In this document: in pieces, positions 23,589-33,500 of the stretch | Layout of the letters: each line of letters opens with the position of its first letter | How positions within the stretch are numbered: position 1 is the first letter of the stretch | Assembly (NCBI RefSeq): GCF_003144195.1 | Contig: NW_020289996.1 | Location: forward strand, 1,419-65,418 | Length of the DNA stretch: 64,000 bases | Direction of reading: 5' to 3' | Source of the DNA: Ceraceosorus guamensis | Lineage: Eukaryota > Basidiomycota > Exobasidiomycetes > Ceraceosorales > Ceraceosoraceae | The notes under the pieces: generated by a model | Databases searched by the model: none | Told to the model about the DNA's origin: nothing | What the model saw: the letters and a program-made list of their open reading frames with translations, nothing else | Made by a program: the position numbers and the translations under genes

Positions 23589-25578
23589 CCGTAATCGCTT
23601 AGCGCGAGCCTCTCGCACGATAACCCGTCGACGAGTCTTGTTGCGGTAGGTAAAGGTTGAGGAGTAGGTAATCGTGAATGTTGACAGTCTGAGTGAATGT
23701 CACGCTACGCTACGCCGCACGCTTGCTCCATCGGACAGACCAGCAGCCTCAAGCAGGGACCGGACTGCATGCATGCGTGCCTGCCGGTACGCTTTGTTTG
23801 CACATCTGGAAATCGCTGCAGTCATTTGATTGCAAATGGCAGAGTCATCTATCTATCTGCATGAGAACATCGTCTTGACTCGACCATCCGGACGCAGTCA
23901 GAGTCGCGAGTCTGACGATGATGCGTTGTGCGTTTGCACCACGTCACAGTTGCCTTGCGCTTGCTGTACTACTCGCACTCGAGATCGTTGCTTCGTTGCG
24001 CACATTCGCTACAACTTTCACGAGGAGAGCAGACCAAACTCATTCAGTTGTACATCGATCGCTACATACATGACCCGCTTGCGATGATGATCTGTCGTCG
24101 TGAGTCGTCTTTTCCATTGTGTGGCGCGATGAATCGGGATTGCTGGGCGGGCCAGGCTGCATATTGGGCAGCATGACTGGCAGACAGTCAAGAATTTGAA
24201 TCTGAATGTGTGGAGGAGGATGGGGCAAGAAAGAAAGAAAATGGCAAGGCTCGCTGAATTCGAATTGCCATCAATGGTGAACGTGAATCGAGCGCCGCCC
24301 GAATAGAGACTTGAGTCGAGGCTGAGGGGCCTGAATTAGTACGTTGATACATTTGATTCTTGATTCCAGCATTCACTCACGACTCACACTGTTTGAACCG
24401 CATTCGGGATTCTGATTAGATTGCCTGTACCGGTACGGTCGTCACGAGATCGTGCGTGTGCGTGGATCGTGAGCTAAGCAATAAGCAATCACGAATGTTA
24501 CAGTAAATGCAACAGCCGCTAGACGTATATACACCCGCACATGCTGCATGCATGCGGTCAGACGGGTAAGACAAGCAGCTGAATCTGATCTTGAATTAAG
24601 ATTAAGATTTTGACAGCGTTCGCTTCAAGCAGCCAGCTGCCAGCTGCATGTACCTATACATGGGCGACGCGACAGTCAGCAGCACACTCAGCCACGATGA
24701 AATAGGAGGTGTGCGCGCGCGCGCGCGAGCCTCGCGAGTCACCAGCACTCACGCATCACGAGCGCAGCAGCAGTTGCACAGTCTTGATTGTGAGGCAGCG
24801 GCAGGCAAAGCAAGTCGTGGGTGTGCATGAGTGTGAGTGGATCGATCATGCGTTGCCGCCATGTCAAAATGGCTGCTATGCACACACATACGCTCTCCTC
24901 ACCTCCTTGTCGCTTGCTCGCATCGCACTCTGACGATTGTGGATGCTGCTCCCCCACTGACGCCTACCCAACTCACAAGCGCGCTCTCTCTTCATCCATT
25001 GTCTCCTGGATCTGCACATCTCGCTTCCATCGTCTAGTCACTCGATCGTCGCGGCTTCAATCGCCCTCCCGCGCCGCGCCGCGCCGCGCCGCTCCATCTT
25101 GCTGCAGCACGCACTGGACTGCACTCGATCATCGACAGTCTCCCCCACCAATACGCACAGCACGCGCGGGCCAAGGCATATCTTTATATCTCCTGACTGC
25201 TACCCATTCACACCTTGCTATTGCTCTCAACTCGCCCTGAGCAACGTCATTGCTCTTCCTCTTTCGCGTGCAGACGGATCAGCGTGGACCGCACACGCAC
25301 ACGCACACGCACACGCACACGCCTGCATAACACGGCAAACGATCACTCCATCTGTGCTTTGCTGCGCCTTGACAGTCGCCCACTCTCCTCTTCACCATCG
25401 GCCTTCTGCTGCGCATCGAAGAGCAGCCTCTGAGCCATACACTGGCAGACGCTCAGCCAGCCAGGGCAGTCGAGTGAATTCCGAGCCAAGAGTGGAGGCG
25501 CGGCGTACGTTCAAGGTGGCCGCACTCCGACTGTTGTGCAAAGGAGTAGGTGCGACTCATTGCAAGCTGGCGTCCACG

Positions 25579-25600
25579 CCCCCCCCCCCCCCCCCCCCCC
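25579..25600. repeat. poly-C run (22 C) upstream of the Rab gene
   Basis: An uninterrupted run of C on the plus strand, about 280 bp before the Rab start codon. The opposite strand is a G run able to form quadruplex structures. It is one of three such runs in the window. Confidence 0.9.
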
Positions 25601-25877
25601 TCAAAAACGCAGGCAGCCACCTGCTTTGTCCTTCTTCGTCGCACATTAGCAGCGCATACACACTCACGCACGCGCGCCGTCACTTTCAGCTGCTTGACAG
25701 ACGACAGCGGGCACTCTACAAAAGTGTGGACGACCATCACGCGCGAGGGCGTGAGCATCCTGCTTCCACTTCGCGAGCATACATCCTGCTCCACTGCTCT
25801 CACGACGGCCGGGAGCATCGCATCGAATCGATCCACTGTCACGCAGGCAGCACCACTCCGCTCCGCAGTCGTCCGTC

Positions 25878-26491
25878 ATGTCGGCATCGCTGGCTTCCAC
25901 TTCTGCCACGACAGTGGTAGCGTCGCCCCTCACATCACCCTCCTCGCAAGATGCCAAGACTGCCTTGGTAGCCGCCAGTCTCAGCTCCAGCGCAGCTTCT
26001 CCTCTCGTCCCTTCATCGTCCCCTCGATCACGCAGCACGAAGCTGCATTCGGATGGTCACGACTCACCACCACGTTCCGCAGGATCGCCCTCTTCTCCGA
26101 ATCTGGGAGCTGTCAGTCAGGATGGGTGCATACGCGCGGCATCTTCTTCCAGGCACACAGTGGGCACCTCTTCGCTGGCAACACCAGCAGTCGGCCTGCC
26201 TCTGGTGGATGATCCGCTTGTCAAGCCATCTTGGCACGCGCAGTCATCTTATTCATCTTCCAAAGCCTCGTCATCCCTACCCAACTTGTTGGGCGAAGGC
26301 GAGCGGCGAGCGCCGCTGATGCGAGAACCCAGCTTGGCCAGAGCGCCGACCAGACAGGGCCGAAATGTGCGCCAGACGGCCGCTGGAGCGACAGTGGTGG
26401 GAGGAGGTGCGGACCTGAAAGTCGTGATCCTCGGTGCACAAGGTGAGTGTGCGAGCGCTGTGCAAAAAGTGGTGTTCGGTCGGCTGACTGC

Positions 26492-26524
<33 letters not shown>

Positions 26525-27441
26525 ACCCTTTCAACCGGTTAGGCGTTGGCAAGACATCGCTGGTCCATCGCTACATCACTGGCACCTTTCAAGCATCCTC
26601 CATACCAAGCACCATCGGCGCCAGCTTCTTGACGCAGAAGCTCGTCGTGGATGGCACAAAGGTCCGCTTGCAATTGTGGGACACTGCAGGGCAAGAAAGG
26701 TTCAGGAGCATGGCGCCGATGTACTATCGAGGGTCCAACGCCGCCGTCATCGTCTACGACATTACCAATGCGGCGTCGTTTCAAGACGTCAAGACGTGGA
26801 TCGAAGAGCTGAGAAAGAATGTGACCTCAGACCTCATCATTCACGTCGTTGGCTCCAAGCTGGACTTGGCTCCTGCGCACCGGGAAGTCTACCTGGACGA
26901 GGCTCGCGATGCGGTCGCGGGTTGGACCGCACCGGATGCTTCTGCTGGAGGCGCGAGCAATGACTTTCCAGCTAGCCAGTCGCCAGCCTCTCCTTCCCGC
27001 CTGGGTCTGGGAAATCTCGGATTGAGCTCCTCCAGAATAGGCTTTTCGCGCATGGGCGCCTCTTCTGCTGTTCCCGCGGGAGCGGCAGGGGCCAACTCCA
27101 ACTCTAGCAGCGGCGCGTCGGGATCCGCGGGATCTTCGGAAGCGGGCGGCGGCGCTTCGAACGTGCAATCCTCTTCATTGGGGCGTACGCTTTCCAGCTG
27201 GGAAAGCGTCGAGGTGACGGAAGTCTCTGCGAAAGCGGGAGAGGCGGTGGAGGATGTGTTTGTAAACATTGCTGGCAGGCTCGTCGAGAGGAAAGCGGAA
27301 ATTGAGGCGGAGAGGAGGAGGAGGGATAGGGACTCCATCATGCTCAGAGACGAGTCGGATGCTGCTACTGCTCGGCGCGCTTCGTCTGGCGCCTCACATC
27401 ACGCCTCCTCAAGAAGAGGTGGCTGGGGAGGTTGCTGCTAG
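25878..27441 (+). CDS. atypical Rab-family small GTPase with N-terminal extension and G4-G5 insertion
   Basis: Predicted vesicle-traffic GTPase. Exons are 25878-26442 and 26543-27441, about 487 residues, more than twice a normal Rab. Residues 1-177 are S/P-rich and disordered. The GTPase fold follows: VVILGAQGVGKTSL (P-loop, split by the intron), STIGASFLTQ (switch I), WDTAGQERFRSMAPMYYRG (switch II, Rab type), VYDITNAASF, GSKLDL at the G4 position (the usual N of NKxD is S), and EVSAKAGEAVEDVF (G5). Between G4 and G5 sit about 85 low-complexity residues absent from ordinary Rabs. The protein ends in GGWGGCC, a double-cysteine geranylgeranylation signal. The switch region looks closest to Rab5/Rab22-like proteins. 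The intron contains a 32-C run. The start was chosen as the first ATG in the open frame. Confidence 0.85.
26493..26524. repeat. poly-C run (32 C) in the Rab intron
   Basis: A homopolymeric C tract fills a third of the 100-bp intron and ends about 18 bp before the acceptor, where a polypyrimidine tract is expected. Its exact length may be uncertain because such runs are hard to sequence. Confidence 0.9.
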
Positions 27442-29393
27442 TGACCGCAGTCCACCGCTGACGGTGTAACGTCGAGTGTGGCTCGCGCGTCGACCGCAGC
27501 TCTTTTGCGGACACACCCGCATCCAACGCTCGGAACGAATGCCTGGGCGACGACAAGCCTCTTTTCCCGACCTCACCCTAATATGCCGGTCTTGCTACAC
27601 TCCTCCCAACGCCGAGACAGCTCGAACAATGTCCAGAACGAAAATGCCCACGCCTTTGCCGCGTCGTCAATCCTTCCCCAACATACCCCGGACGATGGAA
27701 GCTGGTCTTCTGTTGAACGCCTCCTAAACACCGTGTTGAGCGAAATCGCAATGTGCACAGCCTCTTTTGCGCATTGCGCCCCGAGAATAGTAGTCTCTCT
27801 CGATCGATCGCTCGTCTGCAAGTCTAAGGACGAGGCTTACGCAACTCGATGCTCGCACACGAGGCAGATGACGATCGGTCGGCCGTCTTCTAAAATTGTA
27901 TCACCCAAGAGAAAACGCTCAGGACGACCTTGACTATGGCGCGACACGACAAGACACGACTCGACACGACTCGACTCGACTCGATCCTATTTGACTCGAC
28001 TTGAACCTGACCTGCATTGCCACCAATCATCATCTCCGCAACATGTACCCATCCCCATTTTGTTCTCGCTTCAGTGTTTTGACGCTCCCGGTCTGGCCTG
28101 CACGGCCGCGTGTCGGTCTAATCATGACTTGAACTCATTCGCAAAACTTTGCAGATCCGCGGGCTGGCTGATCGATCCAACGCCGCAAGATGACAGGGTG
28201 GCTAAGCGAGGCGTCGACGTGACAGGCAAGTCGATGCGCACGCGAACATCGCGACAAGAGGAAAGGACTTGCACGTTGCTTTTTTTCTTCCCTGACGTTG
28301 CGGACTGCACGCGTGAGCAGGCTTTTTGGTGTCGTGTTGTTGTTGTTGTTGATCGGGACAAAGATCTGGTCTGGTTGGGTGAAAGAAAGGGATCGAGAAA
28401 ACCCTTGGGGTTACGCTAGACAGACGCGGTCAAGCGATCTGCAAAAAAAAAAAAAGAAGGTCCAACATGGCGGCAGGTCGTGGCCCCAATTTGAGAAATG
28501 TCGCGTCGCGATACCTTGATTGAGCTTGGCGCTCGCCTTTTACGCCGATCGACGGACCGGGGGACGTATGCGCCTGCTTGGTCAGTCAGGTGCGCGCGCC
28601 GAGGTCGGACTGTTAGCCGTCAGGGCTCGCAAGGGTCTGTATTCGAGCACGTTTGCGCAGTGATGAATTGGGGAGAGTCACGAGTGGCTCTGTCGATCGA
28701 AAAGTCCCGCTCCGCCGCCTCGTGTCGCTGTCCCGGTCGCCGTCACGATCGCGACCACGATCGCTCGCCAGCTCGCAATTCGAGCTGACTGAAGCGATGT
28801 GAGAGGTGCGACAAGGTCACGCGCAGCGATGAGAAACGAGTTGATCGTGAATGACTCTTCTTCGGCTCACCGCTGAATGACCGGACAGCGAGCGTGAGAT
28901 GGATGGGTGGGAGAAAAGGCACAGGCCCTGGGGTCTCACTTTGGGAATTGCCTTCTCACGAAGCCCGGGGATCGGGCCGAGGTCAGCTCTTTCGAGACAT
29001 TACATCCTCGTTGAAGGGTGTCGCATGTGATGTAATTGACCGACAAACGTGGACTTGCCGAAGTAAGTTGCAGCTCATGACCGACCGTCTGGGTTCTGGG
29101 TTAGGCTTTCGTTTAGGAGAGGTGTCCACCTCGTCGTGTCAATGCCTGCCAGCTTCTCCTCGACTTCGCCCCAAAGGTATAAAGATCGGCGCCTTTGCTC
29201 TGTCAAGCTGAGAAAGTCATCATCCAAGCGCAGTCGCAACTGACTTTCTTGTCAAAGTGCCTGACGGACTGCAGACCACGTGAGGTGAGTGCAGTGTCGA
29301 GCGACAAGTGAAGTGCTCCCTTGCACTAATCCGCAAAGACTTTCGCTCCGATCGGAAATCTACAGCGTGCTCACCACCTTAGCTTTGGGGGAC
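27442..29393. other. intergenic region between the Rab and small secreted-protein genes
   Basis: No coherent gene was found. A cluster of CGACT/ACACGACTCG near-repeats lies at about 27940-27985, an A12 run at 28442, and one AATCGTGAAT-type motif at 28843. A TATA-like GGTATAAAGA sits near 29175, about 215 bp before the next ATG. A GTGAGT...CTAAT...AAG arrangement (about 29287-29339) could be an intron in the 5' leader of the secreted-protein gene. Confidence 0.55.
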
Positions 29394-30170
29394 ATGTCGA
29401 GCTGCGCCATCCAAGCGCTTTTAATTCTCCTGCTCCTCGCCGCTGGCTGTCGTTCAGTTGCTCCACTCGCCGCTGAAAGCAGCGTCGCCCTCCTTCGTAG
29501 GACGCCAACGCCGAATGAGAAGGAATACTTGAAACATTTTCTGCCCACGGGCTCTTCCAGCTTCTCATCTCAAGATTCATCCACTTTCAAGTCGGATGGC
29601 TCATCCAAATATTCGTCGGAGGGCTCGTCCAGCTTCAAATCGGACGCATCGACTAGCAAGGGCTTCGCAAGCCCGAAGACTCCCTTGAAGCCCAATGCTC
29701 TAAAACGCAAAAGCGGTGCCTTGGCCTTTCCTGGCATCCTTGAAGACCCGCACCCTGCATGGGGCGTAGAGCATCCAGCGAGCCTTGAAGGCCACAAGGA
29801 GCTCGACACGCTCAAAGACGAGAGGCGATGGAAAGTTCACAGCGACGAAGAATGGATACCGCATAGCATGCCCAAAGGCTATCATCTCCAAGAATTTCGA
29901 CTGGCCGGGTCCTACTACGCTGCCACGCCGGATGGTGGGCTCCGCTACATTCCCTCGCGAGACACTGCGGTGCACCTAGAAGAGAAGATGCCCGGAGAGC
30001 GTTTGTATGGCAAGCTTAGGGGCGGTATACTCATGACAAAGAGTGAAGGAAAAGGCTACACCCGTCCGCCTTACCACCGCCACATGTTCCTCGAGGAGAT
30101 GGCGGGCAAAGAGTTTTATCCGCACGACGTGCTGAAGGGAGTCCAACTCCTTCGTCCGGCCCGCAAGTAG
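29394..30170 (+). CDS. small secreted protein of unknown function
   Basis: I do not recognise this family. The 258-residue product starts with a clear signal peptide (MSSCAIQALLILLLLAAGCRS) and probably leaves the cell. An LLRR dibasic site follows at about residue 40 and could be a Kex2 cleavage point. Residues 52-85 carry an imperfect short repeat of the type SSSFKSDGSSKYSSE. The remaining 170 residues are charged and aromatic-rich, without cysteine pairs: PAWGVEHPASLEGHKELD, EFRLAGSYYAATPDGGLRYI, PYHRHMFLEEMAGKEFYPHD. It is a single exon. The gene converges on the large membrane/repeat gene (331 bp between stops). A candidate effector or wall protein is only inference from the signal peptide and lack of known domains. 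Confidence 0.72.
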   Translation: MSSCAIQALLILLLLAAGCRSVAPLAAESSVALLRRTPTPNEKEYLKHFLPTGSSSFSSQDSSTFKSDGSSKYSSEGSSSFKSDASTSKGFASPKTPLKPNALKRKSGALAFPGILEDPHPAWGVEHPASLEGHKELDTLKDERRWKVHSDEEWIPHSMPKGYHLQEFRLAGSYYAATPDGGLRYIPSRDTAVHLEEKMPGERLYGKLRGGILMTKSEGKGYTRPPYHRHMFLEEMAGKEFYPHDVLKGVQLLRPARK

Positions 30171-30500
30171 ATCAGCGCAGAATCCCAATGCGAGGATTTT
30201 CGTGGATGCAGACCTTTGTAGGCTCGAATCGCCAAGACTCCATTTACCACACGATGATCTTGCGTTTATCAACTTGACTTGACGCGTCTGTTGGCTGTTG
30301 TAGAGCCGTGTTGGCTTGGCTGCAGTCACACGAAAACCGCTCTTGGTGTGCGGTCCGCAGCGAGAATAAAGACATTTGTTCGCCAATTGTGGCTCGCTTG
30401 AATCTTACTACAGGTGGTTTGGAGGCAGTGATCAGAAGACCCTGCGATGCGCACGTTTTCCTCCAATGCTGCTGCAACAATAGCTATGGTCGCCTCGATT
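30171..30500. other. convergent 3' region
   Basis: About 330 bp between the stops of the secreted-protein gene and the repeat-protein gene. No gene was seen. It presumably holds both 3' UTRs. Confidence 0.6.
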
Positions 30501-33500
30501 TCAGGCCGGAGCGGCCTTTGCAGTCTCGCGGGATTTGTTGAGGTCAATGAACTTGTACTTTCGCGTGCGGGCTCGCTTAGGCACTCTCGTGTCGTCTGGC
30601 AAGAGGTTCGGGCCTTGAAGCGTGTGACCCGGCGACGGGGCGGTGTTACCTACAGTATGTTGCTCGTAAACGTGGATCGATCGAGAGCTCTCTCCTGCAC
30701 TAGAAGGACCGGAGCGCTCGTGTGCGTGAGCTGAGGCAGCGCTGTTGCCGGCGCTAGCTGGAGCGGAGCGCTCGTTGGTACTACTCCCGCGATGGTGAAC
30801 GGTCGCAGCAGACTCCTCAATGGAAGCATTGGAGCGGGCGCCGTCGCTTGCACCGGCTACATGAGCGCGCTCCTCGGACTGACTTGAGCGCGCCTCATCG
30901 CCAGCAGTGCTTGAATCACGATTCTTGCCACCACTGGCAGGCTGCACGCCTTCCCGTGCACTCGGTTGGCCAGCAGGATTGCTGGCAGGCTCCGAAATGA
31001 TGTGCTTGTAATGCTAAATTTGCGAGGAGGAAGGCTTTGCTTCAGCAACAAAGGTGCAGTGATGATAAGATGTAGCCACATTCCATCCTGCAGAGCTCAC
31101 CTGGAGCCATAGCGCGTCTTTGGTAGGTGTGGGAGGATGGCTGTCGTGCACGACGCCGTATGGAACGTTGCGAGAAATTTTCATGTGTCTACCCTTGATA
31201 GGAATACCCTTCTCAGCCAACATCAGTGCGGTTTGTGAGCCGTCAGATTTATGCCTGTTCCAAACATCCCCAGGAGTGGATCCGGATCGCACATGCTCTG
31301 TTGGGTACATTCCGGTCCCGACGAAAGGCTGGCGCAGCCCACGATTCGCATCTGGCGTGTAGACATGAGGTACATCCTTGCCGAGGTAGATCGGGTAAAG
31401 TTTTGGATTTGCGCCCGGAACCTGACGTGGTCCTTTCAACCTTTGACCGAATTTGTCGTAGGCCGCACCCAAGGCGAAAAGGCGGCCCCTCTCATTCTCC
31501 GCTCGAGGCGTAGTAAAGCCTGCTTTGATCTGGACGCGATGTAGTGGACAAGGGCATTCAGCAATACGTGACAGGGCAGAGGCTCGATGCTGAATCTCAG
31601 CTGCACCGACCGTAATTTGTTTGATAGCCGGATTGTAAAGAGCTGCTTGTCGTACGCTCTCTGCGAGCGCGAGCTGATGTTCCTTGCCTTTGACCTTGTC
31701 TTGAAATAGTACGGCGATATTCTGGAGGCAAGAAAGAGCAAGAGTCAATCGAATGCACAGCGCCCGCCAGTCGCAAGACTTACATCCTCGACAGGATGAG
31801 CGTGAGGAAGCGCTCGCCGACGCAGGTGCGCGCCACTGTGCGACTGATGGTCGGGTCCATGTTGTGAAAGAGTCGGACTGACTGGAGTGGCGCGCAAGGG
31901 TCCATCAACACTCGAGCTGCCACTGCGCTGCACATGGCCTTGCTCGGCAGGCTCCTCAGCCACGAGGTAACGAGGCGTGCGTGGCCGTTTGGGAACGCTT
32001 GGCAAATGATCGACGATCTCGGGAGTAGCTGCACTCGCAGGAGTCGAGGCAGGGGTTGGGAGCAAAGTCGGCGACGTGGATCGGGACGTTCTGTTACGGA
32101 ATTCAGGCCCGGAGATCTCCTGTCCCGATGAGGCGGTGGACGGCTTTTGACTCGACACAGATGTACCTGTTTTCTCAACTGATAGCTCCATAGACGAAGC
32201 CGTCAACGGCCTCTCGATCGATGTCGGCAAAGACGGCGACTTATGCAACGTGGCTGAAGACGACGGCGTTTCACTCGTCTGAGAGCGGTGTGTTTCTGCT
32301 ATGCGGCGCTCCGGAACGCCACCAGAAGTGTCCACGACTGCAGGCGGAACGTAGTGCGCGTCTGCCTCCGTCATCTGGGGCTCCTTTAAAGGTCTCTTCC
32401 TTAGCTTTGGCTTGAAAGCAGCGCCGTGCCTCTCAGATGCAACGCCCGAGTTCTCCCAAAATTTTCTCCGTGCTCTGAAAGCCGCCTTGGTTGGAGAGTC
32501 TTCTCTCTCTCGCCTGGCCTTGCTGCCAGAGGGCGTAGACTTGGACAAAGACTTTAGCCAGGGCCTGTCGTGATTACCAGGCGTCCATGAGATAGGTGCA
32601 CGCTCTTCTGCAGGAACTGGCATGTGATCTGGTGGTACTGTCCCATCTCCAGTCACTTTCATGTGATGTTTTCCGACAATGTGATAGTCGTAATTCTGTC
32701 CCTTCTGCAGGTAGATCGGATAATGCGTCTTGGGGTAGAAGGCGGTCCCGGTGCTGTCGCTGGGCACGCGATAGTGCCCTGGCAGGCGTCGAGCCTTGTC
32801 GTCCCACGCAATGCCTGCGGCATACACGTGCTGGATGGTGGCTTCTGACAAGGAGCCAAGGCTGCGATTATGGACATCCTTGAGGCCGTGCTTGAGCTTG
32901 ATCCTACTCATCGTTGGCTCTTTCTCCTTGGCCCACGCGTTGATCGCCTCTTTCAAGACTTTTTGATGCCCAGGATCGGTAACCTTGTTGTAATAAACTT
33001 CCACGTCCTTCCAGTTGCCCTACCCAATGGAGCTTGTTCCCGTCAGCGCGTAGCAGATGGAATATCTGCAGACATCGAAGCTCACCGCTGCATCAAAGCC
33101 GCGCTTCTCGATTCGGACAGAGCGTCGTTGGTGGTCAGGCGAGGGAGGGGGTGTCTTGTTCAAATCCAGATCCAGTGGTCGCTTCCTGTTAAGACCGCTC
33201 GTCACAGACGGATCGCTGTGGGATGAGGACTCTCCGAGCGCGCGCAACCTTTGCGAGGAGCGTGTCACCTCCCATTGGGTCAACGAAGCCAACCTCTTCT
33301 TGCGTCCTCCTTGAAACCATTTGATTCGTCCGTCTCCAGTATCCCATCCTCGCCGAAACGTGCCATCCGATTGAAGATTGCTGAGCTGCGTCCAGCCTCT
33401 GTTCCATCCACCGCGAGGGTCAGGGACGGGATGCCGCTCATGGGGCGGCACAGGCGGGTGCTCTGGCCAAGCTTCGCCTGTTCCCACAAGCTCTCTGCCT

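Larger units (their letters stand above)
21392..25877. other. 4.5-kb intergenic region with repeats, upstream of the Rab gene
   Basis: No gene was recognised. Features seen are CA then CT repeats (21421-21452), CATGCATG palindromes near 22556 and 24541, TCCG repeats (23006-23026), a long TTGC array (23494-23588), CCGCG repeats (25072-25091), CACACG repeats (25299-25322) and a 22-base poly-C run (25579-25600). Copies of the AATCGTGAAT-type motif lie near 22596, 23669 and 24486. Sequence from about 24950 onward is pyrimidine-rich and looks like a promoter and leader for the Rab gene. Confidence 0.65.

Noticed and set aside
23181-23618. Long open frames across the TTGC array (Ser/Lys/Gln- and Leu/Ala/Cys-repeating products)
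   Set aside because: They are produced by the 4-bp repeat, whose period keeps several frames open. No flanking domain or splice structure supports a gene.
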